From positions 1 through 26,476 of IMG/VR virus record IMGVR_UViG_3300002835_000933: a stretch of DNA of 26,476 bases. The stretch is one strand, 5' to 3'. Within the stretch, counting starts at the first letter, position 1. Each line of letters opens with the position of its first letter. The stretch comes from a virus. The notes beneath the pieces were generated by a model. It did no database searches. It was not told where the DNA came from and saw only the letters and a program-made list of their open reading frames with translations. Both the position numbers and the translations under genes were made by a program. Positions 13,966-22,281 of the stretch are shown here, in pieces.

Positions 13966-16278
13966 TTATGCTGAGAACGATGCTCCAGTCGGTAAGATAT
14001 TGAAATCTAACACGATGAATTCAGCGGTTTTTGTTGGTTGTAAGAAAATCTGTCCAGCCAATATATTTCTATCAATTACATCAGGAGTGTTATTACTCTC
14101 ATCCATTATTACTCTAAATGCATATAAACCTTGTCTTTGTTGAATTGCTTCTAAATAAGGGTTAACTGTATTTAAGAATCTTGAACGAGTGGTAGAAGTA
14201 TTTTGTTCGAATACTAAGTATCTTGATGTAGAAGCGATATACTTCTTAACTTTGATAAGTAATCTTCTAACATTGATTCTGTCTAACGCTGATGATTTTT
14301 CTTGTAATGTTTTCTGTCCAAATGCCACGATACCCTCGCCAGGGAAAGATGCGATAGGATTTATTTTTCCTTCGTATAATGTATCTCTCTCTGCGTGTGT
14401 TAATCTATTCAATACTGAAACTGCTCCTACGATTCCACCACGATTTAAACCAGCTGGTGCGAACCATTCTGCTGCAACCGCGTCATTTGCTGCGAAAATA
14501 CCTGGCATCAATACTGATGGCGGTACTGCAGTTAATCTGTTGGTGTTTCTATCGATTGTCTTTACCCACGGGTAGTAAGTACCTACATAGTTAGAATCTA
14601 CTGCTGCACCTTGTTCTACTGCTAAATCAATTGAATCATCTTGTGAAGTTACATCACCAATGAAGAATACATCTTCTCTATTCTCACACATTTCAGTTAT
14701 GTAATCAAACACATAAGAGTGATGTCTACGAACTATACCAGGTGCTGCGATTATGTTGATATCGAAATCATCAGGGTTAGATACCGCGTTGATTGCTTTT
14801 ACATATGCAACTGAACCACTTGAGATTGATGTTGCTAAGTTAAATCCTTGTGAATTACCTGATGATAAATCAGAACCTTTACTTGCTACTCTTGTTGGAG
14901 TTACACCATCAAATCCACCTTGAAACGCTAAAGTAAATTGTCTTTTAGCAATTGTTTCAGCAGTATCATCAGTTGATAATGTATAATTTAATTGAGAATC
15001 AAACGCAAAATCAACATTAGCACCTACTGTTGCTGATGATGGAATTGGTTTTAAGTATTGTAAGTTGTTTATCTTAGTTGTAGCAGTTTCTAAATCAATA
15101 CCAGAATATCTATATGTAGATGATGCGGTATTACTATCAGAAACTGTTGAATAAATAACTGCTGGAACTAATGTTTCAGTCCCACCCACATAAATTGGGT
15201 TGGTATATGCACCATGTCCAAAAGGTGCTGCTATAATAGGGAATGAACCCTCAGCTGCAACTTCTACTCTAATTAACTTAGAACGATTTGCATAATCACC
15301 ATTTTCATTTTGTTTACCATTTGCATCAATTGTTAAATTTCTATCACCAATTATTTTAGCAATATAGTTTGGAGATGCTGGGTCTAAGTTAACGTTATTA
15401 TATGTTTCTTTTACTGATTTTTTTCTATCTGTATCACTAAATCCACGAACTACTACTGAGAATGTTGCGTAATCAGTTGCACCAGATACTCCTGCTGCTT
15501 TAACATTAAAAATACTTACTTTATATTCAGTATTGTATGGGTTACCATCACCTAATGTATGGAAACGGAATAGGTCACTTCTAACACCACTAATTAATTG
15601 AGATTTAACCCACGGAGTAGATGCGTATGTTGTATCTTCAGTAAAAGCTTGTGTTGCTAATTCTAATATTTCAACATCTGCAGATGAACTTGCAAATGCA
15701 TCCGTTTTATCTGTTGCTGTTTTTTCAAAATAAGTGTAGGTGTATACCGATTTAGCTCCAAATGGTGATTCACCAAATACATCACTAATATCGTTTCCAT
15801 CTATTGGTAATACTGATGCAGAAACTGCACTTGAACCACTAACTATTATGGAAAAACTACTTGCACCTATCGGTGATGTAATTGTGGATGATGCAAAACC
15901 TGTACTTTCTTTATTACCAGTTAAGGTTGAATGTAAGGTTGCTACAATTTTTTTACCACCTTGTACTTCTGAACCACTTACTACAATTGCAAGAGGTGTT
16001 TCATGCGAATAACCACCTATGTGACCAACACGAACAATTGTTGCTGTTCCTGCTTCTCTTAGATAGTTTTGTACTGCGTACCCTGTATAGTATTCCCCAT
16101 CAGGTGTACCGAATATTTCTTCAAATTCTGATTGTGTATTTACGATAGTTGGTAAGAATGCTGGTCCTTTACTAAAAGGTCCTACTATTGCTGCTCCAAT
16201 TTCTCCGATACCCTGTGATAAAAATGATAAATCATTCTCTCTTGTGAATACACCAGGTGATACAATTTTTTCTGCCAT
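13966..16278 (-). CDS. 18: Tail sheath protein (gp18-like)
   Basis: 770 residues from the chosen start. VSPGVFTREND at the N-terminus and the C-terminal block (RINVRRLLIKVKKYI, then FLNTVNPYLEAIQQRQGLYAFRV and an I-F-L-Q-P-T-K-T-A-E-F motif) are the sheath signatures; the C-terminal domain carries the strands that interlock neighbouring subunits. It is longer than T4 gp18 (659), with Ser/Thr/Ala-rich material in the middle (about 105-400) that would lie on the outside of the tail. I chose the ATG at 16278, not 16314: AGGAG lies 8 bases upstream and the protein then starts MAEKIVSPG like homologues. The tube gene follows after 54 bases. Confidence 0.95.
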   Translation of the reverse strand: MAEKIVSPGVFTRENDLSFLSQGIGEIGAAIVGPFSKGPAFLPTIVNTQSEFEEIFGTPDGEYYTGYAVQNYLREAGTATIVRVGHIGGYSHETPLAIVVSGSEVQGGKKIVATLHSTLTGNKESTGFASSTITSPIGASSFSIIVSGSSAVSASVLPIDGNDISDVFGESPFGAKSVYTYTYFEKTATDKTDAFASSSADVEILELATQAFTEDTTYASTPWVKSQLISGVRSDLFRFHTLGDGNPYNTEYKVSIFNVKAAGVSGATDYATFSVVVRGFSDTDRKKSVKETYNNVNLDPASPNYIAKIIGDRNLTIDANGKQNENGDYANRSKLIRVEVAAEGSFPIIAAPFGHGAYTNPIYVGGTETLVPAVIYSTVSDSNTASSTYRYSGIDLETATTKINNLQYLKPIPSSATVGANVDFAFDSQLNYTLSTDDTAETIAKRQFTLAFQGGFDGVTPTRVASKGSDLSSGNSQGFNLATSISSGSVAYVKAINAVSNPDDFDINIIAAPGIVRRHHSYVFDYITEMCENREDVFFIGDVTSQDDSIDLAVEQGAAVDSNYVGTYYPWVKTIDRNTNRLTAVPPSVLMPGIFAANDAVAAEWFAPAGLNRGGIVGAVSVLNRLTHAERDTLYEGKINPIASFPGEGIVAFGQKTLQEKSSALDRINVRRLLIKVKKYIASTSRYLVFEQNTSTTRSRFLNTVNPYLEAIQQRQGLYAFRVIMDESNNTPDVIDRNILAGQIFLQPTKTAEFIVLDFNILPTGASFSA

Positions 16279-16309
16279 TTTATTTACTCCTATTAAGTTT
16301 GTGTAATGA

Positions 16310-16319
16310 TACACATATA
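16310..16319 (-). promoter_or_regulatory. Degenerate ten-base element before the sheath gene
   Basis: Coding strand TATATGTGTA, eight of ten matches to TATATTTATA, 31 bases before the ATG at 16278. Weakest member of the set. Confidence 0.3.
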
Positions 16320-16370
16320 AGTATTAGATACTTTTTCTAAAATATTATTTTATATATGCGTAACGTAGTA

Positions 16371-16640
16371 TTATTCCGCGATTGGTGTGAATTCTCCCGT
16401 TGTAGGGTTGTAATCACCATCTCCGTATTTTTCATTTAAACCTTTAAATAAGGTTTCTTCTTTGATAACTAAATCCGAATGTTGTTTAGTTAATTCTATT
16501 TCTCTTTCTTCTAATTCTGACAATCTTCTTCTTTTTTCAATATGAATTTGTCCTAATTCAGTAAAAACAGCCCCAACTTCAATTCTTAATTCGTTGATTT
16601 GTTTGACCTCGTCTTCTGTAAACTTAATTTTTTCTGCCAT
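16371..16640 (-). CDS. Small coiled-coil phage protein upstream of the sheath
   Basis: 89 residues. A long charged helix with heptad-like spacing covers about 8-71 (LSELEEREIELTKQHSDLV), followed by a conserved-looking tail YGDGDYNPTTGEF. I recall similar small proteins in marine T4-like phages, without known function. It has its own TATATTTATA element (33 bases upstream) but no SD. Its first five codons (ATGGCAGAAAAAATT) are identical to those of the downstream sheath gene. It may be a minor virion or assembly protein, by position only. Confidence 0.75.
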   Translation of the reverse strand: MAEKIKFTEDEVKQINELRIEVGAVFTELGQIHIEKRRRLSELEEREIELTKQHSDLVIKEETLFKGLNEKYGDGDYNPTTGEFTPIAE

Positions 16641-16673
16641 TTTGATATATTTTGTTTATTAATTACTTATATA

Positions 16674-16683
16674 TATAAATATA
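16674..16683 (-). promoter_or_regulatory. TATATTTATA element before the coiled-coil gene
   Basis: Exact copy on the coding strand, 33 bases before the ATG at 16640, within the 68-base gap after the Hint-domain gene. Confidence 0.45.
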
Positions 16684-16708
16684 TGGATTTTCCCCAAACG
16701 ATAAAAAA

Positions 16709-17977
16709 TTATCTAGTAAATGTTAAAGTTGCATATGTTCCTGGAAGACCTTGGTCTATAGCTCTAACTCTTGCATACCATGTTCCTGCGGTTAATAGGG
16801 TGTTAACTTCTATATTCGCTTCACTCCATTCCGTAAAATTAATAGTAGGAGCTGAAAAGTCTGCATTTGCTGAAACTTGTACATCATATGCGGTAATACC
16901 AGCAGTTCCTACTGCCGTAGGTGCTACCCATGTTAAGAAAGGTGTTGCGTAGGTAAGAGAAGTTGGTGCACCTGGTGATGCTAAATCTGCGAATGAGTTT
17001 CCACCCTTATTGTGGGTTACATATCCATTTACTAAATAAGTATCCTCTTCTTCAACGTCAATTGATACAATTTCACTTGTTTTTACTACAACTTCGTTTG
17101 AATTAATTATTTTTTCAACTAAAACTCCACCTTCTGCTTTTAGTAATTTGTCATCGGTTGTAATTCTAAATATTTCTTTAAATTTATATAATCCATCTTC
17201 ACCATCTTTTACTAATAATGGATGTTCTGATGTTGCTGTTATTTCTCCATCATTAATATCATAATATTTTGATGAAAATGAGTATACTAATCCAACTACG
17301 GTTACTTCTTTTTCTGAGGTAACCAATTCATTTGTATTCCATGTATAAAACCCACCATCTAAATCTGGTGATAATCCATTTAATGAATACCCTTTTAATT
17401 TATCACCCTCTACTAAATCTCCTGCCTCAACTATTGAACCATCTGCTAAAGTAATAGGTGAATCAATTGTTAAACATAACGCGGTAGAGTTACCATCATA
17501 TGAATCTACGGAATAAACCGTTTTATCTTTATTTGTATTATATCCAGTAACGTGGTCGTTAAACCCATCAACAAATACACATCTAATCGTATTAGATTGT
17601 GCAGACATTAATGCTGTTTGAGCTCCTGGTGATTGTGGATTCATACTAGAAATTGAAAAAGTAGCAGTTACACCACTATTTGTTCCTAATGTTATATATG
17701 AACCTGCAGGAACACTCCATGTGAAGTTTGCTGCTCTACTACTAATTCTACCAAAATTTGCACCATCACCTGTAAAACCTAATGTATAAGTTTCGGTTGT
17801 AGATTCAACTGCGTAAGTGTATCCGGTTACAGACCCTACTGAATCAATTGCAAATGATGACATTGCTATGGGGCCAGTTGTATCTCCCTTAGCTGCTGAT
17901 AATGATTTTGTACCCTGTCCTGTTGCAGAACCTAAACTATTTAAACTTAGTGTATCGCCTGATGTTAGTGTTGCCAT
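16709..17977 (-). CDS. Fibre/adhesin protein with Hint (intein-like) self-processing domain and fibronectin III domain
   Basis: 422 residues. Residues 1-167 are beta-rich with phage-tail-like repeats (SLNSLGSATGQG). A Hint domain covers 168-323. It has C168 at the splice-type N-terminus (CLTIDSPITLADGS), block B T249-x-x-H252, and the C-terminal YLVNGYVTHN with H322-N323. No homing-endonuclease insert is present. Residue 324 is Lys, not Cys/Ser/Thr, so ordinary protein splicing is unlikely; Asn cyclisation and C-terminal cleavage, or N-terminal thioester chemistry, remain possible as in bacterial intein-like domains. About 334-422 resembles a fibronectin III domain (SPGAPTSLTYATPFLTWVAP, GTWYARVRAID). 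It follows the glycosyltransferase by 11 bases, with its own promoter-like element and RBS (AATAGGAAT). Likely a virion surface protein. Confidence 0.8.
   Translation of the reverse strand: MATLTSGDTLSLNSLGSATGQGTKSLSAAKGDTTGPIAMSSFAIDSVGSVTGYTYAVESTTETYTLGFTGDGANFGRISSRAANFTWSVPAGSYITLGTNSGVTATFSISSMNPQSPGAQTALMSAQSNTIRCVFVDGFNDHVTGYNTNKDKTVYSVDSYDGNSTALCLTIDSPITLADGSIVEAGDLVEGDKLKGYSLNGLSPDLDGGFYTWNTNELVTSEKEVTVVGLVYSFSSKYYDINDGEITATSEHPLLVKDGEDGLYKFKEIFRITTDDKLLKAEGGVLVEKIINSNEVVVKTSEIVSIDVEEEDTYLVNGYVTHNKGGNSFADLASPGAPTSLTYATPFLTWVAPTAVGTAGITAYDVQVSANADFSAPTINFTEWSEANIEVNTLLTAGTWYARVRAIDQGLPGTYATLTFTR
17009..17476 (-). other. Hint domain, Cys168 to Asn323
   Basis: 156 codons from the conserved Cys to the His-Asn pair: about the size of a minimal intein without endonuclease. 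The next codon (17008-17006) is Lys, then Gly-Gly. Confidence 0.8.
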
Positions 17978-17988
17978 TTATTTTATTC

Positions 17989-18987
17989 CTATTTGTTATA
18001 AATATCTAATAATGAATCAATCCACTTATTCTTATCCGTATATTTTTCAATCATATAAGTTTTTATAGTATTGAACCAATATAATTTTTCAGAATAAGGT
18101 AATGTAGTAATCTTTGTATAAATATCAAAAAATTCAGTTTTAGACGATACTCGATATGGATAATTTAAATCTTTACACCATGTGGTATGTAATATTGGTA
18201 ATTTACCCCTATCAACTGCTTCAAATATTGAATATCCAAAGGGTTCTGATATAAATGCGGAATGTGATATTCCCCAATCCATATCATAAAAAGTATCTTT
18301 AAACTCCGAATCATAATGATATAATTTTGATTTTGAAACATCTACCTTTACGCCATTTTTCCAAAGTAAATTAAATTCTTGTGAATTAGTAAAAATAAGA
18401 CTTGGTATTTTATCTAAATAGTGTGGATTTTTTCTACCTTCACTCCTTGCTGCGAATCCTAACTTATTAGATTTGGATAGTGGTAGATTCTTTTTAAATT
18501 CGTAAAAATTTGGTATATTGGTGTTTTTATAAAGTATTTCGTATAATCCTACCCATATATTATTCTCACACCAATCAGTAACCTCTTGTTCCCATTCTGA
18601 ACTCATATACGGATGATGTCCTATTGGTAAATCACTTCCAAATTGAGATTTTAGAATATGGTCTACTGAATTGTGTAATATATTTGAATGAATTTTATCT
18701 TTATTGTCTACAATCGGTTTCATTGGAGTATAATGTCCATGTAGAATATTAATTCTTCTAGCACCTTTACATAGTTCTTCAAATTTTTGAATATCTTCAC
18801 CATGCCAATAAGTTTCTATTGGAAATTGGTAATCTTCGTGTCCTTTGGGTTTGTTTCTATGAATAAGGAGAATTGGTTTAACATCTAATTTAGGTGCTAT
18901 TAATTCCATCCAAAGATTTACCCAAATATCAGAACCTGCGTTGACCCACGGCCCTCCACCTGTGGTATAATAAACATCATAAACCAT
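17989..18987 (-). CDS. GT-B-fold glycosyltransferase, GT4-like
   Basis: 332 residues. The N-terminus has a Gly-rich opening (YYTTGGGPWVNAGSD, 6-20), as in nucleotide-sugar transferases of the GT-B fold. GFAARSEGRKNPHYL (177-191) matches the donor-binding Arg/Lys segment, and E248-PFGYSIF-E256 is the E-x7-E signature of GT4-type enzymes. Family members transfer a sugar from a nucleotide donor to an acceptor. It begins 5 bases after the stop of the 624-residue fibre gene, so the two are probably translated together, and is followed by the Hint-domain gene. Glycosylation of the Ser/Thr-rich fibre proteins is a reasonable inference; host surface sugars are another candidate substrate. No membrane segment is visible. 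Confidence 0.75.
   Translation of the reverse strand: MVYDVYYTTGGGPWVNAGSDIWVNLWMELIAPKLDVKPILLIHRNKPKGHEDYQFPIETYWHGEDIQKFEELCKGARRINILHGHYTPMKPIVDNKDKIHSNILHNSVDHILKSQFGSDLPIGHHPYMSSEWEQEVTDWCENNIWVGLYEILYKNTNIPNFYEFKKNLPLSKSNKLGFAARSEGRKNPHYLDKIPSLIFTNSQEFNLLWKNGVKVDVSKSKLYHYDSEFKDTFYDMDWGISHSAFISEPFGYSIFEAVDRGKLPILHTTWCKDLNYPYRVSSKTEFFDIYTKITTLPYSEKLYWFNTIKTYMIEKYTDKNKWIDSLLDIYNK
17997..18006 (-). promoter_or_regulatory. GATATTTATA element before the Hint-domain gene
   Basis: Nine of ten matches to TATATTTATA; 19 bases before the ATG at 17977, overlapping the 3' end of the glycosyltransferase gene, followed by AATAGGA. Confidence 0.4.
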
Positions 18988-18992
18988 TTATA

Positions 18993-20867
18993 TTATTTTT
19001 TTATTATAATTAATCCAGCAAATACTCCAGCAAAAGTTATACTCAATGCATTAACCGAAGTTGATTCTATAATTGAAGGAACTTCCTGTCTTTTATTGGC
19101 AGTATTCCATGCTTGAACTATTGGATATTCTTCATTTAAACTATGTGTAATTGAATAAGTTGAATTACCACTAACTGTTTCCTTATATGTTGTTAATGCA
19201 GTTATTTGTGAAGAACCACTCACTAATCCACTTGGCGTTCCTGCTAAGTTAGCAAATGAAGTAGAACCACTTACTATATGACCACCTTTAGCAACTACTG
19301 CGTATCCACTTTGAGCGGATGATAATATTATTGTTGCAGTATTGTTATTAGTAAGGGTTACCGATGATGGTATTATTTGTGAATCATTTGTTCCATATAC
19401 TGAAACTAATACATTTTTAGTATTAAAGTTGTGTGTTACCGAAATAGTTGATTGTGTATCAAACGAAGATGTAACTGTTGCTACTTCTGCAATTTCAGTT
19501 ACTACGTTTGTAATACCACTACCATCTCCAACAAAGTATGATGCAGTGATTGCACCATTTGCTAAATTAATTGATTGACTTACTAATGATGACAGAATTT
19601 GGGTAGAAGATGATACGATATTACTTCCACCTAATATTTGGATTGACCCGGATATTAATGTTGGTAATGAACTAATTCCACTAAAAGTAATTTGAGATGA
19701 ACCTGATACAACGTTATCACCACTAGCAAGTAATATTTTTGATTCAGACCCACTTATTCCACTTTTCCAATAATCATTAGTTGAATCCCAAAGTAATGAA
19801 CCACTAATAGTAGAACCACCGGTTGAATCTTTTACTAATAACCCACCATTTGCTACACCTGTACCATTCAATTCAATAATATTATCACCTAATTGAATTG
19901 TAGTTGAATTTACGGAGGTTGTTGTTCCTCTAACTATTAAATCACCTAATACCACTACATTCGAACCTGTCAATTCTAAAGCGGTTTTGAGGGAGGATGT
20001 ATATGTGTTTAAAGATGCGGTTGATTCTTGTATTCTATCTAACTCATTATCAATTGAAGCAGTATAAGTTGTAAGGGTTGAGTTCTTAGTATCTTGTGAT
20101 TGTGTATACGAATTTAATGAACTCAATATACTAACTATCTGAGATGAACCACTTACTAACCCGCTTGGTTTATTTGTATGATTTGTATAATCTAAATAGT
20201 ATGAACCGGATTCGCCATTTAATTTATTTGAATCATCTGCAGAACCACTAACAATGTGGCCACCTTTAGCAACTACTGCATAACCACTTTGAGCGGAAGT
20301 TAATACTATTGTTGCAGTATTTAAATCCGTAAGAGTTACTGATGATGGGATTATTTGTGCATAATTAGAATCGTATACCGAAATAATTACATTTCGTGAA
20401 TTAAAATTATGACTAACTGATATGTTTGAGGAATTGAAAAAAGCGTAATTAACAGTTGCTACTTGAGATATATCTGATGCAGGTAAATTTGTTAATCCAC
20501 TTCCATCTCCACCAAATGAACCAGTGAAAGAACCACTAATAGTTCCTTCACCTAATGTATTTAAATATCTTGAATCTAATGAGGATGTTAATTGTGATGA
20601 ACCGGAAACCATTCCAGTCCCACCGAATGTTATTTGAGAACCATTTCCTATGAAATATGAAGCGGTTATGGCACCATTAATATTAAGAGAACCTGTTATT
20701 AGGGCATCTGTAACTACAATTGTTTGAATTGATGGTATTCCGTTATCTTTTTCAAAATATAACTTACCATCGTATGTATTTATCGCCAACTCTCCTAATT
20801 CAAGAGTGTCGGTTGTAGGAATTTTACCCTGAACAGCTGTTCTTTTTAGCTTTAATACTTGTGCCAT
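18993..20867 (-). CDS. Tail fibre protein with Mtd-like N-terminal domain and repeated beta modules
   Basis: 624 residues. The N-terminus (LKLKRTAVQGKIPTTDTLEL, then GELAINTYDGKLYF) is a common phage-fibre attachment-type domain, similar to the N-terminal domain of the major tropism determinant. It is followed by VSGSSQ-type repeats, two copies of a 75-residue beta module (about 135-212 and 460-540; each ends AQSGYAVVAKGGHIVSGS), a GDNIIELNGTGVANGGLLVK segment shared with the fibre gene at the right edge, and a degenerate third beta module as the C-terminus (ending GLIIIKK). There is no S74 chaperone domain, so trimerisation must rely on other parts. A terminator lies upstream; the glycosyltransferase follows 5 bases downstream. 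Receptor binding is inferred. Confidence 0.8.
   Translation of the reverse strand: MAQVLKLKRTAVQGKIPTTDTLELGELAINTYDGKLYFEKDNGIPSIQTIVVTDALITGSLNINGAITASYFIGNGSQITFGGTGMVSGSSQLTSSLDSRYLNTLGEGTISGSFTGSFGGDGSGLTNLPASDISQVATVNYAFFNSSNISVSHNFNSRNVIISVYDSNYAQIIPSSVTLTDLNTATIVLTSAQSGYAVVAKGGHIVSGSADDSNKLNGESGSYYLDYTNHTNKPSGLVSGSSQIVSILSSLNSYTQSQDTKNSTLTTYTASIDNELDRIQESTASLNTYTSSLKTALELTGSNVVVLGDLIVRGTTTSVNSTTIQLGDNIIELNGTGVANGGLLVKDSTGGSTISGSLLWDSTNDYWKSGISGSESKILLASGDNVVSGSSQITFSGISSLPTLISGSIQILGGSNIVSSSTQILSSLVSQSINLANGAITASYFVGDGSGITNVVTEIAEVATVTSSFDTQSTISVTHNFNTKNVLVSVYGTNDSQIIPSSVTLTNNNTATIILSSAQSGYAVVAKGGHIVSGSTSFANLAGTPSGLVSGSSQITALTTYKETVSGNSTYSITHSLNEEYPIVQAWNTANKRQEVPSIIESTSVNALSITFAGVFAGLIIIKK
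19264..19488 (-). repeat. Fibre beta module, copy B
   Basis: Second copy inside the same 624-residue gene; the 3' portion is nearly identical to copy A at nucleotide level as well. Bounds are approximate. Confidence 0.7.
20240..20464 (-). repeat. Fibre beta module, copy A
   Basis: About 75 codons (VSHNFNSRNVIISVYDSN, IIPSSVTL, then AQSGYAVVAKGGHIVSGS). Repeated at 19264-19488 and, more divergently, in the 214-residue gene. Bounds are approximate. Confidence 0.7.
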
Positions 20868-20910
20868 ATGTATGACTTACCAATTTCATTATATAATTAC
20901 TCGGTTATTT

Positions 20911-20940
20911 AAAAACCCCCTTTATGTAAAGAGGGGTTTT
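20911..20940 (-). terminator. Hairpin terminator after the S74 fibre gene
   Basis: Coding strand AAAACCCC and GGGGGTTTT arms, extended by CTTTA/TAAAG pairing with one bulged base, followed by a T-run. It lies about 16 bases after the stop at 20956. The stem is flanked by A/T on both sides and could also act on the other strand. Confidence 0.85.
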
Positions 20941-20955
20941 ATATGTCTTTTTTAT

Positions 20956-22257
20956 TTAGATTTTGTTTTCTAGAGAATTTACTTTAGAAGTTAAATCATC
21001 AATTTGTTTTTGTTGTTCTTTAATACCTTCTATTAATAAGGTTACTAATTTATCGTATTTAACTGCTTTGTATCCGTTTTCTCTTGTCTGAACTAATTGA
21101 GGTAATACTGCTTCAATTTCTTGTGCAATTACACCCACATCGTTTCCTTCGTATCCGTGCTCAGCTTTAGTTTCTGCTTTCCAATCGTAAGTGTTACCAC
21201 TAATCTTAGAAATCTTATCCAATGCGTTTTCGATTGGAACGATATTTTCTTTGAAACGAATATCTGAAGATGAGTAAGCAACGATATCATTGGTTGCATC
21301 AATTCTACCTGCAGTAGCAGATGCGGCCATTCCTATTCCTAAAGAAGTTGCAGTTGCTGCACCTATTATTGTATGTGAACCACTAACTTGTACTGAACCA
21401 GTGAATGAATGTGTATCGTTACTGAAATCACCAAATCTATTAGAACCACTACTGAATATAACTGATGCCGTTTCATTAATTGTTGTTAAATTAACAATAG
21501 TTAAATCTGTAATAGTAGTTCCACTCAATTGAGATGAACCAGAAACAATTCCTGCTGGTATTGAACCAACACTAGCATAAGTTATTTGAGATGAACCCGA
21601 AACTACACCATTAGTTGCGTTGATTGTACCATTAAATGATGTACCATTGAAAGTTGTACCTGTTATAGTACTATTTGAAGTAATCGAACCAGTTACTAAT
21701 AAATCATTTCCAAATACTATATTAGTTCCACCTGAACTTAAAAATTTAGATGTACCATCTTGCATGCTAACATTTCCTTTAACGGAAATTAAACCAGCAG
21801 TTGGGTCTAATAATATATCACCACCACCTGAAGATTTTAATTCAATGTCTCCATCGGCAGTTTGAAGTACAATATTATCAGTACCTAATTCGTTAAATTT
21901 AATTGATTGACCGGTGTCGGTTGTAAATATTAATTCTGTTGCATTTGATGATAATATTTGTGTTCCAGCTATGTAAAGTGATGCTGAAGATAGGTATAAA
22001 TCACGAAATGGTTTAGTTGCACTACCTAAATCTACGGTTAATGTAGTAGGTATTATATGTTTAGAAGTAGTTACCGAATCAGTACTTTGTGAAAATGGAG
22101 TACCATTAACAGTATTAAACTGAACTTGTGATGAACCACTTATTACACCATTTGTTGATGCAATTGAACCTGTAAACGCACCACCAGTTGGTAAGGTGAA
22201 AGTTGCACCATCTGCGAATGTTAGTGAACCTGAAATTATGGGACTATGTATTATCAT
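20956..22257 (-). CDS. Tail fibre protein with C-terminal peptidase S74 chaperone domain
   Basis: 433 residues. It begins abruptly with fibre repeats (SPIISGSLTFADGATF) and has no N-terminal attachment domain. VSGSSQ repeats and Gly/Ser/Thr-rich strands fill about 1-320. The last 103 residues are an intramolecular chaperone of endosialidase (S74) domain: S331-D-I-R-F-K336 carries the Ser and Lys expected for self-cleavage, followed by GNDVGVIAQEIEAVLP and a C-terminal coiled coil (EQQKQIDDLTSKVNSLENKI). Such domains assemble fibre trimers and then cut themselves off before the Ser. The gene has a TATATTTATA element 24 bases upstream and an AAGGA RBS. It may work together with the 214-residue attachment-type protein just upstream. 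Confidence 0.85.
   Translation of the reverse strand: MIIHSPIISGSLTFADGATFTLPTGGAFTGSIASTNGVISGSSQVQFNTVNGTPFSQSTDSVTTSKHIIPTTLTVDLGSATKPFRDLYLSSASLYIAGTQILSSNATELIFTTDTGQSIKFNELGTDNIVLQTADGDIELKSSGGGDILLDPTAGLISVKGNVSMQDGTSKFLSSGGTNIVFGNDLLVTGSITSNSTITGTTFNGTSFNGTINATNGVVSGSSQITYASVGSIPAGIVSGSSQLSGTTITDLTIVNLTTINETASVIFSSGSNRFGDFSNDTHSFTGSVQVSGSHTIIGAATATSLGIGMAASATAGRIDATNDIVAYSSSDIRFKENIVPIENALDKISKISGNTYDWKAETKAEHGYEGNDVGVIAQEIEAVLPQLVQTRENGYKAVKYDKLVTLLIEGIKEQQKQIDDLTSKVNSLENKI
20959..21267 (-). other. Peptidase S74 (ICD) domain, copy 1
   Basis: From the predicted catalytic Ser to the C-terminus; the central part is almost identical to copy 2 (22931-23233). Confidence 0.85.
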
Positions 22258-22281
22258 CTTTTGTTTTCCTTATTTATTTTG

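Noticed and set aside
14189-14575. Plus-strand open frame of 128 codons within the sheath gene
   Set aside because: Complete overlap with the clearly identified sheath protein; no RBS and no recognisable protein. The same holds for other plus-strand frames opposite the baseplate, tape-measure and fibre genes.
13966-16314. Sheath start at ATG 16314
   Set aside because: It would add 12 residues unlike sheath N-termini and place the AGGAG inside the coding region; the ATG at 16278 fits the RBS and the family.
16319-16333. Hairpin AAGTAT-TAG-ATACTT as a terminator before the sheath gene
   Set aside because: Only 6 bp of A/T-rich stem, and the T-run lies on the plus-strand side, the wrong direction for these genes.
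17009-17476. A normal splicing intein
   Set aside because: The residue after His-Asn is Lys, so the standard trans-esterification and ligation step cannot occur; intein-like cleavage is the better reading.
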